54,729 nt of DNA from Deltaproteobacteria bacterium (GTDB lineage: Bacteria > Myxococcota_A > UBA796 > JAFGLY01): positions 1 through 54,729 of the forward strand of contig JAFGLY010000013.1 in NCBI GenBank assembly GCA_016927815.1, in the 5' to 3' direction. Shown one piece after another: positions 1 to 7,877 of the stretch. The translations under genes and the position numbers were made by a program. Position 1 is the first letter of the stretch; each line of letters begins with the position of its first letter. The notes under the pieces were generated by a model. It saw only the letters and a program-made list of their open reading frames with translations, was not told where the DNA came from and made no database searches.

Positions 1-392
1 CCGGGACGCCTGCCCGGCGGCCAGGTGCGCCGTTCCCCCTGCTCCGCGCGGCCCGTCGAGGAGGCGGGACGGAGGGGCAGGGCGTAGCGGCGCGCCCCCC
101 TGTAGGGTCCGGAAAAGATGGCGGGGGCGATCCGGAAAGTCTGGCGGGATCTGACCCCCGGGCGAGCACTCGAGTCTCCGCGACCTGAGGGTCATCCCCC
201 CGAAAGACCCGTCTGGTGATCGACCCCATGACACGCCCGAAGGTACACATGCTGCCGAGAGCAGGGCTCCCACACCCGGACATCACGGCCCGGGAGCCGG
301 GTCGTGCTTCTGGCTGGACGCTCCAGCCTGTCCGGCGCGGGGCTCACTTCGTTCGACGTTGAAGGACCTGGCCGGGGATCTCGGGCACGACG
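1..392. other. Left-edge region without a recognised gene
   Basis: No convincing coding frame, tRNA or repeat was found in this stretch downstream of hipA. The only structure is a short hairpin at 312-328. A gene entering from the left edge cannot be excluded. Confidence 0.5.
312..328 (-). terminator. Hairpin downstream of hipA, possible terminator
   Basis: Perfect 7-bp inverted repeat GGCTGGA / TCCAGCC with a 3-nt loop, 65 nt beyond the hipA stop codon. There is no T-run on the hipA strand, so a classical intrinsic terminator is not shown. Confidence 0.25.
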
Positions 393-1480
393 TCAAGGAA
401 GGTGGCGACGGATATGCTCCATCACGGCTCGGTTCACACCCGCCGATGCGGCGTGACCCGGCCAGCCGGCCACCGCCGCGGCGACCTCGTCGATGATGGC
501 CTGGGCCCCTCTCCTCGCGATCCCGACCTGATCGGCCGTGCGCAACAGGTCGACCCGCCCCGGCCGCCCCTCTCCCGCGACCGCCATGCTGTGCTCTCCG
601 CCCGGCCCCTCGGTGAAGGTGAGATCGTAGGCGGGGGCCAGCGTCCAGCGGCCCTCGCGGTCCATGCGCAGGCTCACCTGCCTCGTGTGGGCGTCGCGGT
701 TGTGGGCCAGGACGTTGAACACCATGCGGCGGAACATCTGCTCGAGCTGCTGCCAGTCGCCGATGAGCCGGTGAACGGCGGCGAGCGCGCCGACGTCATC
801 GAGGGAGGGCAGGCGGTGATCCGCGTGCAGCAGACCGCAGAGCGTGTGGACGTGCCAGCGGCGTCCGTGGACGAGGTCGAACCGCTCGACGGCGAAGAAT
901 CCACCGGTCCGTGCGCCGGGCAGCAACCAGGCCTCGGGGACCTCGATCCCCGCGGCGCGGGCCATGGCGTGGTACGCGAACTCGATGGGGCCCGCGTCCT
1001 CTTCGTCCCCGACGCCGCGGAACTTCACGAGGACCGCGCGGAGACCGGGCTCGGCCGGCGTCGAGACGACGCAGCCTTCCTCGGGGCGAAGGGAGACGAG
1101 CACCTTGGGCTGCGCGCCATGGGGCGAACCACCGAGCCGGAGAAGTTCCGGGAGGACATCGACGGCCGCAGCGGAGAGGACCTCGCGGCTCTCCTGCGCC
1201 AGCCTGTCCAGGTCGAGGATGCGGGGCGGCTCCCCCCCGTCGGGCAGGCTGTCGTCGAACACTCCGAACAGGCCCGAGAATGGCTCCAGCGGAGCGGACA
1301 CGAGCCCTCGCTGGACCGGGAGCCGGAAGGGCGAGAGGGGGGGAGCGCCGCCGCGAGGAAGGCCTCGTCAAACTCGAGCCAGGCCCGCCGATCCCTCCAT
1401 GCGAGTCGTTCGACCCTCTGCTCGTCCTGCGCGTCCCACCGCAGGCGGGCCTCGAGCGCCTGGTGCGGAGCGAGCCTCAT
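393..1480 (-). pseudogene. hipA: HipA-family kinase toxin, frameshifted and internally deleted
   Basis: HipA toxins are Ser/Thr kinases that phosphorylate a glutamyl-tRNA synthetase-type target and are neutralised by HipB. The N-terminal part (MRLAPHQALEARL...) starts at 1480, overlapping the hipB stop as ATGA. The frame breaks at a run of seven G at 1337-1343; adding one base restores the HipA-like sequence LSPFRLPVQRG. A second defect lies after DSLPDG: about 50-55 residues normally linking the N-terminal lobe to the kinase core (the WGxLLxDR...RGMGAL part) are missing, although the frame is kept. The C-terminal kinase core runs from 1301 to 393. It keeps LVKF, NRDAH (catalytic Asp) and PAYDLT, but the usual Mg-binding Asn after the catalytic loop is Gln (TRQVS). 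The frameshift could be a sequencing error or phase variation in the G-run. The internal deletion cannot be explained that way, so the toxin is probably inactive. Confidence 0.72.
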
Positions 1481-1755
1481 GAACGCCGACCCCGCTTGCG
1501 GGGAGTCGGGGCGAGCAACTCGTCCAGGTTCGCCGGCTGATCCGGGAACAGCGCGGCCAAGCCCTGGATCGCATCCAGGGCCACGGCGAGGCGCACAAGG
1601 GAGAGGAAGGCGATCTCACCGCTCCGCTCGAAGCGACGCAGGCTGGACAGGCTCATCCCTGAACGCTGGGCCAGTTCCTGCTGGGTCCATGCGCGCCTGA
1701 GGCGCGCGGCTCGAGCGCGACCAGCGACGTGCCGCGCGATGTGGGGCGGCGTCAT
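1477..1755 (-). CDS. hipB: HipB-like XRE-family antitoxin/repressor
   Basis: This 92-residue protein has a helix-turn-helix at about residues 23-60 (TQQELAQRSGMSLSSLRRFE), typical of XRE repressors. Members paired with HipA bind their own operator and hold the toxin inactive. It is the first gene of the pair and overlaps hipA by four bases (ATGA), the usual hipBA arrangement. The frame is intact even though hipA is damaged. The AT-rich block just upstream (1770-1799) is the likely autoregulated promoter. The family assignment is firm; its role as an antitoxin follows from the neighbour. Confidence 0.85.
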   Translation of the reverse strand: MTPPHIARHVAGRARAARLRRAWTQQELAQRSGMSLSSLRRFERSGEIAFLSLVRLAVALDAIQGLAALFPDQPANLDELLAPTPRKRGRRS

Positions 1756-2038
1756 GAACTCAAGTGCGGTTACTATCTATATATTGACACTTCCGGTAAG
1801 AAGCGCAAGCCGCCATCGCACGGACACCGACTGGGCTGCGACGCCGGCGGAACACGTGCTGGGCGTGGACGCCCCCTCCGGGGAGGCGACGGTGGAGGGC
1901 CACCGGGCAGAGTCCCCAACCCCGTGCACCTCTGCATCCTCACGAGCGCCGCGGACTGTTCGCTGGACGGCGTAGGATCTCCAGGGCAGCCCGCGTGAGC
2001 CTGGAGCGGCCGACGCCGCGGCCCCCCGAAACGCGAAA
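1756..2038. other. Intergenic stretch between hipB and tRNA-Ala
   Basis: Apart from the hipB promoter block at its left end, no gene, tRNA or conserved structure was recognised here. The open frames present have no ribosome-binding site and no recognisable protein motif. Confidence 0.5.
1770..1799 (-). promoter_or_regulatory. AT-rich promoter/operator of hipBA
   Basis: This is one of the few AT-rich islands in the window and lies 15 nt upstream of hipB. On the minus strand TTACCG (1799-1794) is followed after 16 nt by GATAGT (1777-1772), a weak -35/-10 pair. The block is bounded by TTAC (1770-1773) and GTAA (1796-1799), a short dyad that could be a HipB site. The location is convincing; the exact elements are inferred. 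Confidence 0.45.
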
Positions 2039-2060
2039 CGCCCCCTCGAAAGAGGAGGCG
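2039..2060 (-). terminator. Hairpin after tRNA-Ala
   Basis: A 9-bp stem (CGCCTCCTC / GAGGGGGCG on the minus strand, one G-T wobble) with a TTTC loop starts 21 nt beyond the tRNA 3' end and is followed by GTTTCGCGTTTC. It is a plausible terminator for the tRNA transcript, though the T-run is interrupted. Confidence 0.5.
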
Positions 2061-2080
2061 TCCCGGTTCTGGGTACAGGG

Positions 2081-2153
2081 TGGAGCAGAAGGGATTCGAA
2101 CCCTCGACCCCAGCATTGCGAACGCTGTGCTCTCCCGGCTGAGCTACTGCCCC
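2081..2153 (-). tRNA. tRNA-Ala (anticodon CGC)
   Basis: The full cloverleaf can be folded by eye: acceptor GGGGCAG/CTGCTCC, D-stem GCTC/GAGC, anticodon stem CAGCG/TGCTG with loop TTCGCAA (anticodon CGC, codon GCG), and T-stem GAGGG/CCCTT with TTCGAAT. The acceptor stem has the G3:U70 wobble, the main identity element for alanyl-tRNA synthetase. Discriminator is A; the CCA end is not encoded. Length is 73 nt. Confidence 0.95.
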
Positions 2154-2164
2154 GAAGCCGCCCC

Positions 2165-2193
2165 ACGGTAGCCCGGGCTGCTCTAGGCGTCAA
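2165..2193 (-). promoter_or_regulatory. Promoter of tRNA-Ala
   Basis: TTGACG (2193-2188) and TACCGT (2170-2165) on the minus strand are separated by 17 nt, placing the start about 5 nt before the tRNA. The -10 form TACxxT recurs upstream of ugd and the S41 protease. Confidence 0.6.
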
Positions 2194-2202
2194 ACGGGCC
2201 GG

Positions 2203-2628
2203 TCAGCCACCCTCGGCCCGCGCCTTGAACCGGGCCAGCGTGGCCGGCAGGCTCTCGCCGACCAGGGAGTTGACGATGGCGCGCGGGATGAACACGTCCA
2301 TGACGAGGTCGATGGCGTAGGTGGCCCGGGTCCGCGCACCGCCATCCATGGGCTCGAGCTCCCAGGAGCCGTCGTTGGAGCGGAAGATCCCAGCAACGAG
2401 GCTCCACTGGAGGAGCCGGTCCTCGTCGCGGGAGAGGCGCAGGGTGTACTCCATCCGCCGGATGAGCCTGAGCACGAACCGGACCTCCCAGGACTCCGGG
2501 GTCGCGGACACCACCTCGGCCTCCTCGATCTCCGGAAGGAACCGAGGGTACGCGGGGAAATCCGTGATGACCTCCATGACCCGCGCCGGGGGAGCATCGA
2601 TCTCCACCCTGCAACGTGCGCTCGGCAT
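2203..2628 (-). CDS. SRPBCC/START-fold (polyketide cyclase-like) protein
   Basis: The 141-residue protein fits the SRPBCC (Bet v1/START, Coq10-like) fold. It begins with a beta strand RCRVEIDAPPARVMEVITDFPAYPRF and a helix whose DFPAYPRFLP matches the family signature, and ends with an amphipathic helix (LPATLARFKARAEGG). Such proteins bind hydrophobic ligands in a helix-grip cavity; no ligand can be read from the sequence. The start at 2628 is chosen because GGAGGAGACC lies directly before that ATG; a longer in-frame start at 2676 lacks this. It lies 78 nt downstream of the RecG-like gene on the same strand and may share its transcript. Confidence 0.75.
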   Translation of the reverse strand: MPSARCRVEIDAPPARVMEVITDFPAYPRFLPEIEEAEVVSATPESWEVRFVLRLIRRMEYTLRLSRDEDRLLQWSLVAGIFRSNDGSWELEPMDGGARTRATYAIDLVMDVFIPRAIVNSLVGESLPATLARFKARAEGG

Positions 2629-2706
2629 GGTCTCCTCCACGTCTGGGCAGGAGGCCTCCCTATTTCCCCATGGCAATGCCGGCGAGGGGGCCAGGGACCC
2701 CGACCG

Positions 2707-5394
2707 TCAGCCCTCCTCGCCCCCTCCGCTCCGGTTGGGCCGCCGGCGACGTCGTCCGCGGCGTCCGCTGGATCCCTCTCCCCCCGTCTGGCCAGCGGTG
2801 GCGAGGGACCTTCCGGGAAACCACCTCTGCCAGGCCTGGTCGAGCGATCGTCGCAGCGGCTCGTGCTCGGGAGACTGCAGCAGGGGCCGCTGAGAGAGGA
2901 GCGCGAACGCCTCGGCCCGAGACCGCACGAGCAACTCGCGATGCTCCAGACCGTCCACCCAGCGAAAGGCCGGGGCCTCGGCCGCGCGCTCCCCCAGGAG
3001 CCCTTCGGTCCCCCGCTGGGTGAGATCCAGCTCGGCGATGCGGAAGCCGTCCCGCTCCTTGAGCACGAGGTCCACACTCGCGACGCCCACCGGATCCGGA
3101 GCGGGTCCCAGGACGAACAGGCAACGCCCCGGCCGGACGCCGTGCGCTACGTGGGCCCGGAGCCGGTGCAGGCGGACGAGGTCGAACCGATCCGCCTGCT
3201 CCACCACCATGGCGGTCGCGGACGGAACCGGAGGCCCGTCCTCGATCACCGTCGTGGTCATCAGCACGTCCACGCGGCGGTGGGAGAAGTCGTCGTAGGC
3301 CCGCTGGCGCTCCTCCCGGTTCATGAGGCCCGAGAAGATGCCGATGCGGGCACCCGGAAAGGCCTCGTTGCGCAGGGCGTCGGCGAACCGGGCCAGATCG
3401 CTGCGGGTGAGCGGCTCCTGCCCGCGCACGAGGGGAAGCACCACGTACGCCTGGCGCCCCGCCTCCACCTCCTCACGGGCCAGCGCGTAGGCAGACAGGC
3501 GCTTCTCGGGCGGGAAGACCTGGAGATCCTGGTTGGCTGGGAGCGTACCCGGCACCAGCGAGATGTCCATGCCTCCGAACACGGTGAGGGCGAGGCTCGT
3601 GGGGAGGGGGGCGTCGCTGACGACGAGGAGGTCGGGCCGATGCCCTTGCAGGGGCAGGTCCTGGAGGGAGACGGTGCCGTAGGTTCCGTGCTCCTCCACG
3701 ACCACCAGACCCAGGCGCCGGCAGGCGGGCCAGGACCGGGCCAGGGCTCGGGTGCCGAACACCACGTGGATCTCGCCCCTCCGGATGGCGTCCGCCTGCC
3801 CGGCGTCGGGCTTCTCGGCCACCAGCGCGGGCACGAGGCCCACGGCTCTAAGGAGGGGCTCGGCGAAGAGGAAGCGATGCTCCGCGGCCAGGATGTCCGG
3901 CGCCAGGAAGAACACCTGGGACCGCGCCTCGGCGACGACCACGGCAGCCAGGAGCGTGAGGAGCCCCTTCCCCGTGCCGACCTCCCCCTGCAGGAGGCGG
4001 TTCATGGGTCGAGGCGACCCCAGGTCCCGCCGGATCTCGGAGAAGGCCACCTCCTGGGCGTCGGTCAGGCTGCGGCCCCGTTCGAGGAGGATCTGGCTCA
4101 CGAGGCGGTGGCTCACCGGGTGGGCGATGCCCCGTTCCTGCGGGGCCCGCCGCCGCAGCATCCCCACGCCGAGCTGGTAGAGCAGCAACTCGTCGAATGC
4201 CAGGCGTTCCCGACCCCTTCGGTAGCCGTGGCCCGGGAAGTGCAAGCGCTCGATGGCCTCGTTCAGTTCGAGGAGCTTGAGGTTGCGGCGGAGCTCCTCG
4301 GGCACCGGGTCGAGGATCCGGTCCCGGAAGCGGTCGAGGGCGAGCCGTTGGAGGCGTCGCGTTTCCGGATCGGGCACGCCGGGAATGCCGTAGACCGCCT
4401 GTCTCCCCTGGCCGCGGCTGTCCACCGAGACGACCTCGCCCTCCAGGAGGACGGCCCGCTCTCCGTCCCGCTCGGGCGATCCCAGGACGGCTACCTTCGC
4501 CCCCGGGTGGAAGCGCTGCCGGAAGGACTCGTCCACGCGCCCGGCCCATCGGCAGGTGACGTCGGCTTCTCCGTCCGTGAGGACGACCTCGAAGATCGAC
4601 CCCTCGGGTCTGAGGCGCGTGCGGCGCCGACGGACCGTGCCGCGCACGACCACGGGCGTGCCCTCCTCCAGGGGTTCGGACGGGACGATGGCCCGCGGCA
4701 ACAGGTCGAGACGCACCGGCGGGTGGAGAAGGAGGTCCGCCACGGTCTCGAGGCCGGCCTCGGCCAGCGCCGCGGCCGTGGAGGCAGACGCGTCCAGGGC
4801 GCTGGACAGGTCCTGACCGGTGCCCATGGGATCTCCCAGGAGGAGCGGTCGGCGGGGCTCGGGGGGCGGAAGGCGCTCCTCCTCGACCTCGGGTCGCCGC
4901 GCCGCCGCGAGGAGTGCTTGGAACTCGGCCTCCAACTCCTCCGGCGTGGGCTCGGGAGGCGAAGCCGGAGGGAGATCCTCCGGGGGCGGGCCGGCCCCCG
5001 CCGGTGGAGGGGGACGCGCCGGTTTCGGCGGAGGCGGCACGAGACGGGCCAGCGGTTCCAGAGGCTCAGGCTCCCCGATGGGGCCGATCCGCACGCCGAG
5101 AGACTCCAGGTCCGCGGCAGCGTCGGCGAACAGCGCGCTGCGGGAGCCGAGGTCCAGGGTGTCGCTCCATCCGGCGAGGGTGGTGCGCAGACGGGCGAGG
5201 ATCGCCTTCTCCTCGTCCTCTTCGAGGCCGTGTTCCACGCGGTCGATCCAGGGCAGGCACGTGGCGTCGAGGCAGCGGATCGCTCGGGCCGCTCGCTCGT
5301 TCTTGCAGGCGTAGGTGACCGTGCGGCGCACCACGTCCAGGGCCCGAGCAGCCACAATCCGCCCGTTGTCCGAAGTCTCGGTGGTCCCGCCCAT
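2707..5394 (-). CDS. RecG-like helicase-fold protein with degenerate catalytic motifs
   Basis: The 895-residue protein has the RecG layout: an N-terminal extension with a Pro-rich linker (about 110-185), an OB/wedge region (about 200-320), helicase domain 1 (about 390-610), helicase domain 2 (about 640-765) and a basic tail (RRGRRRRRP). RecG remodels stalled replication forks using ATP. Nearly every catalytic motif is altered. The P-loop reads GEVGTGKG (470-477; usual GxxGSGKT). The DEQH box reads EEHG (567-570). The usual TATPIPRTL reads SDAPLPTSL (593-601). IEVGVDVP reads IEDGPPVP, and QLRGRVGRG reads RLRAHVAHG (744-752), losing the arginine-finger motif. The frame is open throughout, so this is not random decay. 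It starts 8 nt after the greA stop and is probably co-transcribed. It is best read as a RecG paralogue without helicase activity. Confidence 0.8.
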   Translation of the reverse strand: MGGTTETSDNGRIVAARALDVVRRTVTYACKNERAARAIRCLDATCLPWIDRVEHGLEEDEEKAILARLRTTLAGWSDTLDLGSRSALFADAAADLESLGVRIGPIGEPEPLEPLARLVPPPPKPARPPPPAGAGPPPEDLPPASPPEPTPEELEAEFQALLAAARRPEVEEERLPPPEPRRPLLLGDPMGTGQDLSSALDASASTAAALAEAGLETVADLLLHPPVRLDLLPRAIVPSEPLEEGTPVVVRGTVRRRRTRLRPEGSIFEVVLTDGEADVTCRWAGRVDESFRQRFHPGAKVAVLGSPERDGERAVLLEGEVVSVDSRGQGRQAVYGIPGVPDPETRRLQRLALDRFRDRILDPVPEELRRNLKLLELNEAIERLHFPGHGYRRGRERLAFDELLLYQLGVGMLRRRAPQERGIAHPVSHRLVSQILLERGRSLTDAQEVAFSEIRRDLGSPRPMNRLLQGEVGTGKGLLTLLAAVVVAEARSQVFFLAPDILAAEHRFLFAEPLLRAVGLVPALVAEKPDAGQADAIRRGEIHVVFGTRALARSWPACRRLGLVVVEEHGTYGTVSLQDLPLQGHRPDLLVVSDAPLPTSLALTVFGGMDISLVPGTLPANQDLQVFPPEKRLSAYALAREEVEAGRQAYVVLPLVRGQEPLTRSDLARFADALRNEAFPGARIGIFSGLMNREERQRAYDDFSHRRVDVLMTTTVIEDGPPVPSATAMVVEQADRFDLVRLHRLRAHVAHGVRPGRCLFVLGPAPDPVGVASVDLVLKERDGFRIAELDLTQRGTEGLLGERAAEAPAFRWVDGLEHRELLVRSRAEAFALLSQRPLLQSPEHEPLRRSLDQAWQRWFPGRSLATAGQTGGEGSSGRRGRRRRRPNRSGGGEEG

Positions 5395-5402
5395 GGCCGC
5401 CC

Positions 5403-5879
5403 CTACACGTACTCGACCCGGACGATCTCGAACGAGCGCTCACCCCGAGGGGTGTAGACCTTCACTTCCTCGCCCTCCGAGCGCCCGAGGAGGGCCTGCC
5501 CGATGGGGGACGTGGGCGAGATCAGACCCGCGCGGGCGTCCGTCTCCTCCTGGCCGACGATGCGGACCCTGCTCTCCTCCTCGGTGGCGAGGTCCAGCAG
5601 GGTCACGGTGGATCCGAACACGACCCGATCGCTCCGGGGCAGCCGGGTCACGTCGATGACCTCGGCCTTGGCCAGGCGGGCCTCCAGTTCCCGGATCCGA
5701 CCCTCGAGATGGGCCTGGCGTTCCTTGGCCGCTTCGAACTCCGCGTTCTCGCTGATGTCTCCGTGAGCCCTCGCCTCCTCGATGGCCTGGACCACCTCCG
5801 GACGGAGGACCTCGCGGGCGTGCTTGAGTTCGTCCCGCGCGATTCGGTAGCCCTCGGGAGTCATGGGGATGCGCTGCAT
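5403..5879 (-). CDS. greA: Transcript cleavage factor GreA
   Basis: GreA enters the RNA polymerase secondary channel and stimulates cleavage of backtracked RNA. The 158-residue protein has the N-terminal coiled coil with the acidic tip HGDISENAEFEAAKERQ and the C-terminal FKBP-like domain ending in SPIGQALLGRSEGEEVKVYTP. Length is normal. The start at 5879 (MQRIPMTPEGY) matches the family; upstream in-frame codons would add a non-homologous extension, and GAGG lies 8 nt before the chosen ATG. It is followed closely by the RecG-like gene. Confidence 0.96.
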   Translation of the reverse strand: MQRIPMTPEGYRIARDELKHAREVLRPEVVQAIEEARAHGDISENAEFEAAKERQAHLEGRIRELEARLAKAEVIDVTRLPRSDRVVFGSTVTLLDLATEEESRVRIVGQEETDARAGLISPTSPIGQALLGRSEGEEVKVYTPRGERSFEIVRVEYV

Positions 5880-5964
5880 GGTGGAACGCCTCGGCACGGC
5901 GAAGGCCGTGGAGTGCGGGACGACCTGGGGTTGGACGACCCGCTCCCCTCGGCCGGGGACGCCA

Positions 5965-5988
5965 CGCCCCGCCGGCAAGGGCGGGGCG
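5965..5988. terminator. GC-rich hairpin between ugd and greA
   Basis: Perfect 9-bp inverted repeat CGCCCCGCC / GGCGGGGCG with a 6-nt loop in the 148-nt gap between ugd and greA. No T-run follows on either strand. It could be a GC-only terminator or a structure in the greA leader. Confidence 0.35.
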
Positions 5989-6027
5989 GTACGGAACCGT
6001 AACGAGGTCCCCGCCTCGCGGCAGGCC

Positions 6028-7371
6028 TCACCCGCGATCTTCCCCTGGCCGCCCGGACGACCCGCGCCGGATCGGCCGACCGATCCCGTGGTACTCGAGC
6101 CCGGCCGCGGCCACCTCTTCGGGCTCCCAGATGTTCCGGCCGTCGAAGACCACCGGGTGCCCGAGCCGACGCGCCAGTTCGACGAAATCCGGACTGCGGA
6201 ACTCGTTCCACTCGGTCACGAGCAGCAGCGCGTCGGCCCCGTCCGCAGCCTCCATCGGCGAGGGGGCGTAGGCGATCCGGTCTCCGATCCGACGCCGGGC
6301 CTCCTCCATGGCCTCGGGGTCGAAGGCCACCAGGCGCGCCCCCGCCTCGATCAGGCGGTGGATGACGGCGAGGGACGGCGCCTCCCGCATGTCGTCGGTA
6401 CGCGGCTTGAAGGCAAGGCCCCACAGGGCGAACGTCCGACCCGCGAGGTCCGGGCCGAACCGTTGCATCACCTTGTCGGCCAGGAGGTGCTTCTGGTCCT
6501 CGTTCACCTCCTCCACCGCATCCACGACCCGGAGTTGCTGGCCGTGGCGGCGGGCGAGGTGCTGCAGCTCGCGCACATCCTTGGGGAAGCACGACCCCCC
6601 GTACCCGGCGCCCGGAAAGAAGAAGCGCATGCCGATCCGGCTGTCGGATCCCGCTCCCCTGCGGACCATCTCGATGTCGGCGCCCACCCGCTCGCACAGC
6701 CGCGCGAGGTCGTTGATGAACGAGATCCGCGTCGCGAGGAAGGCGTTGGAGGCGTACTTGGTCATCTCGGCCGAGCGGTTGTCCATGAAGAGGATCGGGT
6801 GCCCGGTGCGCACCACCGGCCCGTAGATCCGCTCCATGAGGCGCCGGGACCCTTCGCTCCGGCAACCCACGACGATGCGGTCGGGGTTGCGGAAGTCCTC
6901 GAGGGCCGCCCCTTCCTTCAGGAACTCGGGGTTGTTCACCACCTCGTGCGGCAGCGCACAGGACGCGGCCAGGACCTCGAGGACCCGGTCCGACGTCCCC
7001 ACGGGCACCGTGGACTTGATGACGAGCGTGAGGGGCGAACGCGCGTGTCCGGCCACGATGCGCGTGACCTCGAGGACACCGGAGATGTCGGCGGACCCGT
7101 CTGGCATCGAGGGTGTGCCGACCGCGATGAACACGACCTCCGCCGCCTCGATGGCCTGGACGCCGTCCAGGGTGAAGGCCAGCCGGCCCTCGCGCACGTT
7201 TCGGGCCACCACGTCCGCCAGGCCGGGCTCGTAGATGGGAATCCGGCCCTCCTGCAAGGCCTCGATCTTGGCGCGGTCGCTGTCCACGCAGACGACGTGG
7301 TGCCCCATGTCCGCGAGGCACGCGCCGACCACGAGTCCGACGTAGCCGGTGCCGAAGACGCTGATATGCAT
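6028..7371 (-). CDS. ugd: UDP-glucose 6-dehydrogenase
   Basis: This enzyme oxidises UDP-glucose to UDP-glucuronate with two NAD+, supplying precursors for surface polysaccharide. The 447-residue protein has an N-terminal Rossmann motif GTGYVGLVVG (7-16), the conserved STVPVGTSD segment (120-128), substrate-binding FLKEG, and the catalytic Cys261 in GGSCFPKDV. Length is standard. The start at 7371 gives MHISVFGTGYVG, preceded by GGGTGA 5 nt upstream; the longer frame start lacks similarity. No other sugar-nucleotide genes are adjacent. A good promoter lies about 60 nt upstream. Confidence 0.95.
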   Translation of the reverse strand: MHISVFGTGYVGLVVGACLADMGHHVVCVDSDRAKIEALQEGRIPIYEPGLADVVARNVREGRLAFTLDGVQAIEAAEVVFIAVGTPSMPDGSADISGVLEVTRIVAGHARSPLTLVIKSTVPVGTSDRVLEVLAASCALPHEVVNNPEFLKEGAALEDFRNPDRIVVGCRSEGSRRLMERIYGPVVRTGHPILFMDNRSAEMTKYASNAFLATRISFINDLARLCERVGADIEMVRRGAGSDSRIGMRFFFPGAGYGGSCFPKDVRELQHLARRHGQQLRVVDAVEEVNEDQKHLLADKVMQRFGPDLAGRTFALWGLAFKPRTDDMREAPSLAVIHRLIEAGARLVAFDPEAMEEARRRIGDRIAYAPSPMEAADGADALLLVTEWNEFRSPDFVELARRLGHPVVFDGRNIWEPEEVAAAGLEYHGIGRPIRRGSSGRPGEDRG

Positions 7372-7428
7372 GCTGTCACCCGCATCGCTCGGCGTCCGGG
7401 CCCTTGCGGGGCTCGCGCGAGGCGCCGC

Positions 7429-7458
7429 AAGGTAGCCGCGGGTCGCGGTACGTGTCAA
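7429..7458 (-). promoter_or_regulatory. Promoter of ugd
   Basis: A perfect -35 TTGACA (7458-7453) and TACCTT (7434-7429) on the minus strand are 18 nt apart, giving a leader of about 50 nt to the ugd start at 7371. Confidence 0.55.
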
Positions 7459-7467
7459 TCGTCGGGG

Positions 7468-7495
7468 TTGACGGCGTGTCCACCCCGGTTAGACG
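7468..7495 (+). promoter_or_regulatory. Possible promoter of rpsT
   Basis: TTGACG (7468-7473) is followed after 16 nt by TAGACG (7490-7495). The -10 is weak. The site lies back to back with the ugd promoter in the divergent gap, about 100 nt before rpsT. Confidence 0.35.
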
Positions 7496-7593
7496 CGCCG
7501 GGTCCGCTCGCCGGACCCAAGACGCCCCGATCCGCCACGCCGCTCTTCCCGCGGTGCCGGACGGGGATGCTTTCCACCCAGGAGCCCACGCCG

Positions 7594-7866
7594 TTGGCCA
7601 CGCACAAAGATGCCATGAAGCGCGCTCGCCAGTCCGAGGAGCAGCGCATCCGAAACCGCGCCTACCGCACGCGCATGCGCAACCAGGTCAAGAAGATCCG
7701 CGACGCCATCGCCGCGCAGGATCTCGCGACCGCCGAGGCGCTTCTTCCCCAAACCGTCTCCATCCTGCAGCGGATCGCCTCCAAGGGCGTGATCCATCCC
7801 AGGAACGCGGCTCGCCGCATCCGTCGCATCGCACAGGCCGTGCAGGCCCTCAAGAAGCAGGCCTGA
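7594..7866 (+). CDS. rpsT: Small ribosomal subunit protein bS20
   Basis: bS20 binds 16S rRNA early in 30S assembly. The 90-residue basic helical protein reads (M)ATHKDAMKRARQSEEQRIRNRAYR, closely matching the family N-terminus, and ends in AVQALKKQA. The start is a TTG at 7594: AGGAG lies 9 nt upstream and the family begins with M-A-x-H-K. The ATG at 7567 would add ten unrelated residues. A TTG start is consistent with translational control known for S20 in E. coli, but control is not shown here. It converges with holA, 11 nt apart. Confidence 0.93.
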   Translation: MATHKDAMKRARQSEEQRIRNRAYRTRMRNQVKKIRDAIAAQDLATAEALLPQTVSILQRIASKGVIHPRNAARRIRRIAQAVQALKKQA

Positions 7867-7877
7867 TCGTCCGTCCC

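Noticed and set aside
1739-1998. Plus-strand frames over the hipB promoter region
   Set aside because: No ribosome-binding site, no homology-like pattern, and they overlap the hipB regulatory block.
2863-5457. Long open frame antisense to the RecG-like gene
   Set aside because: High GC keeps the opposite strand open. It has no ribosome-binding site and low-complexity His/Glu/Arg composition, while the minus-strand frame has recognisable RecG blocks.
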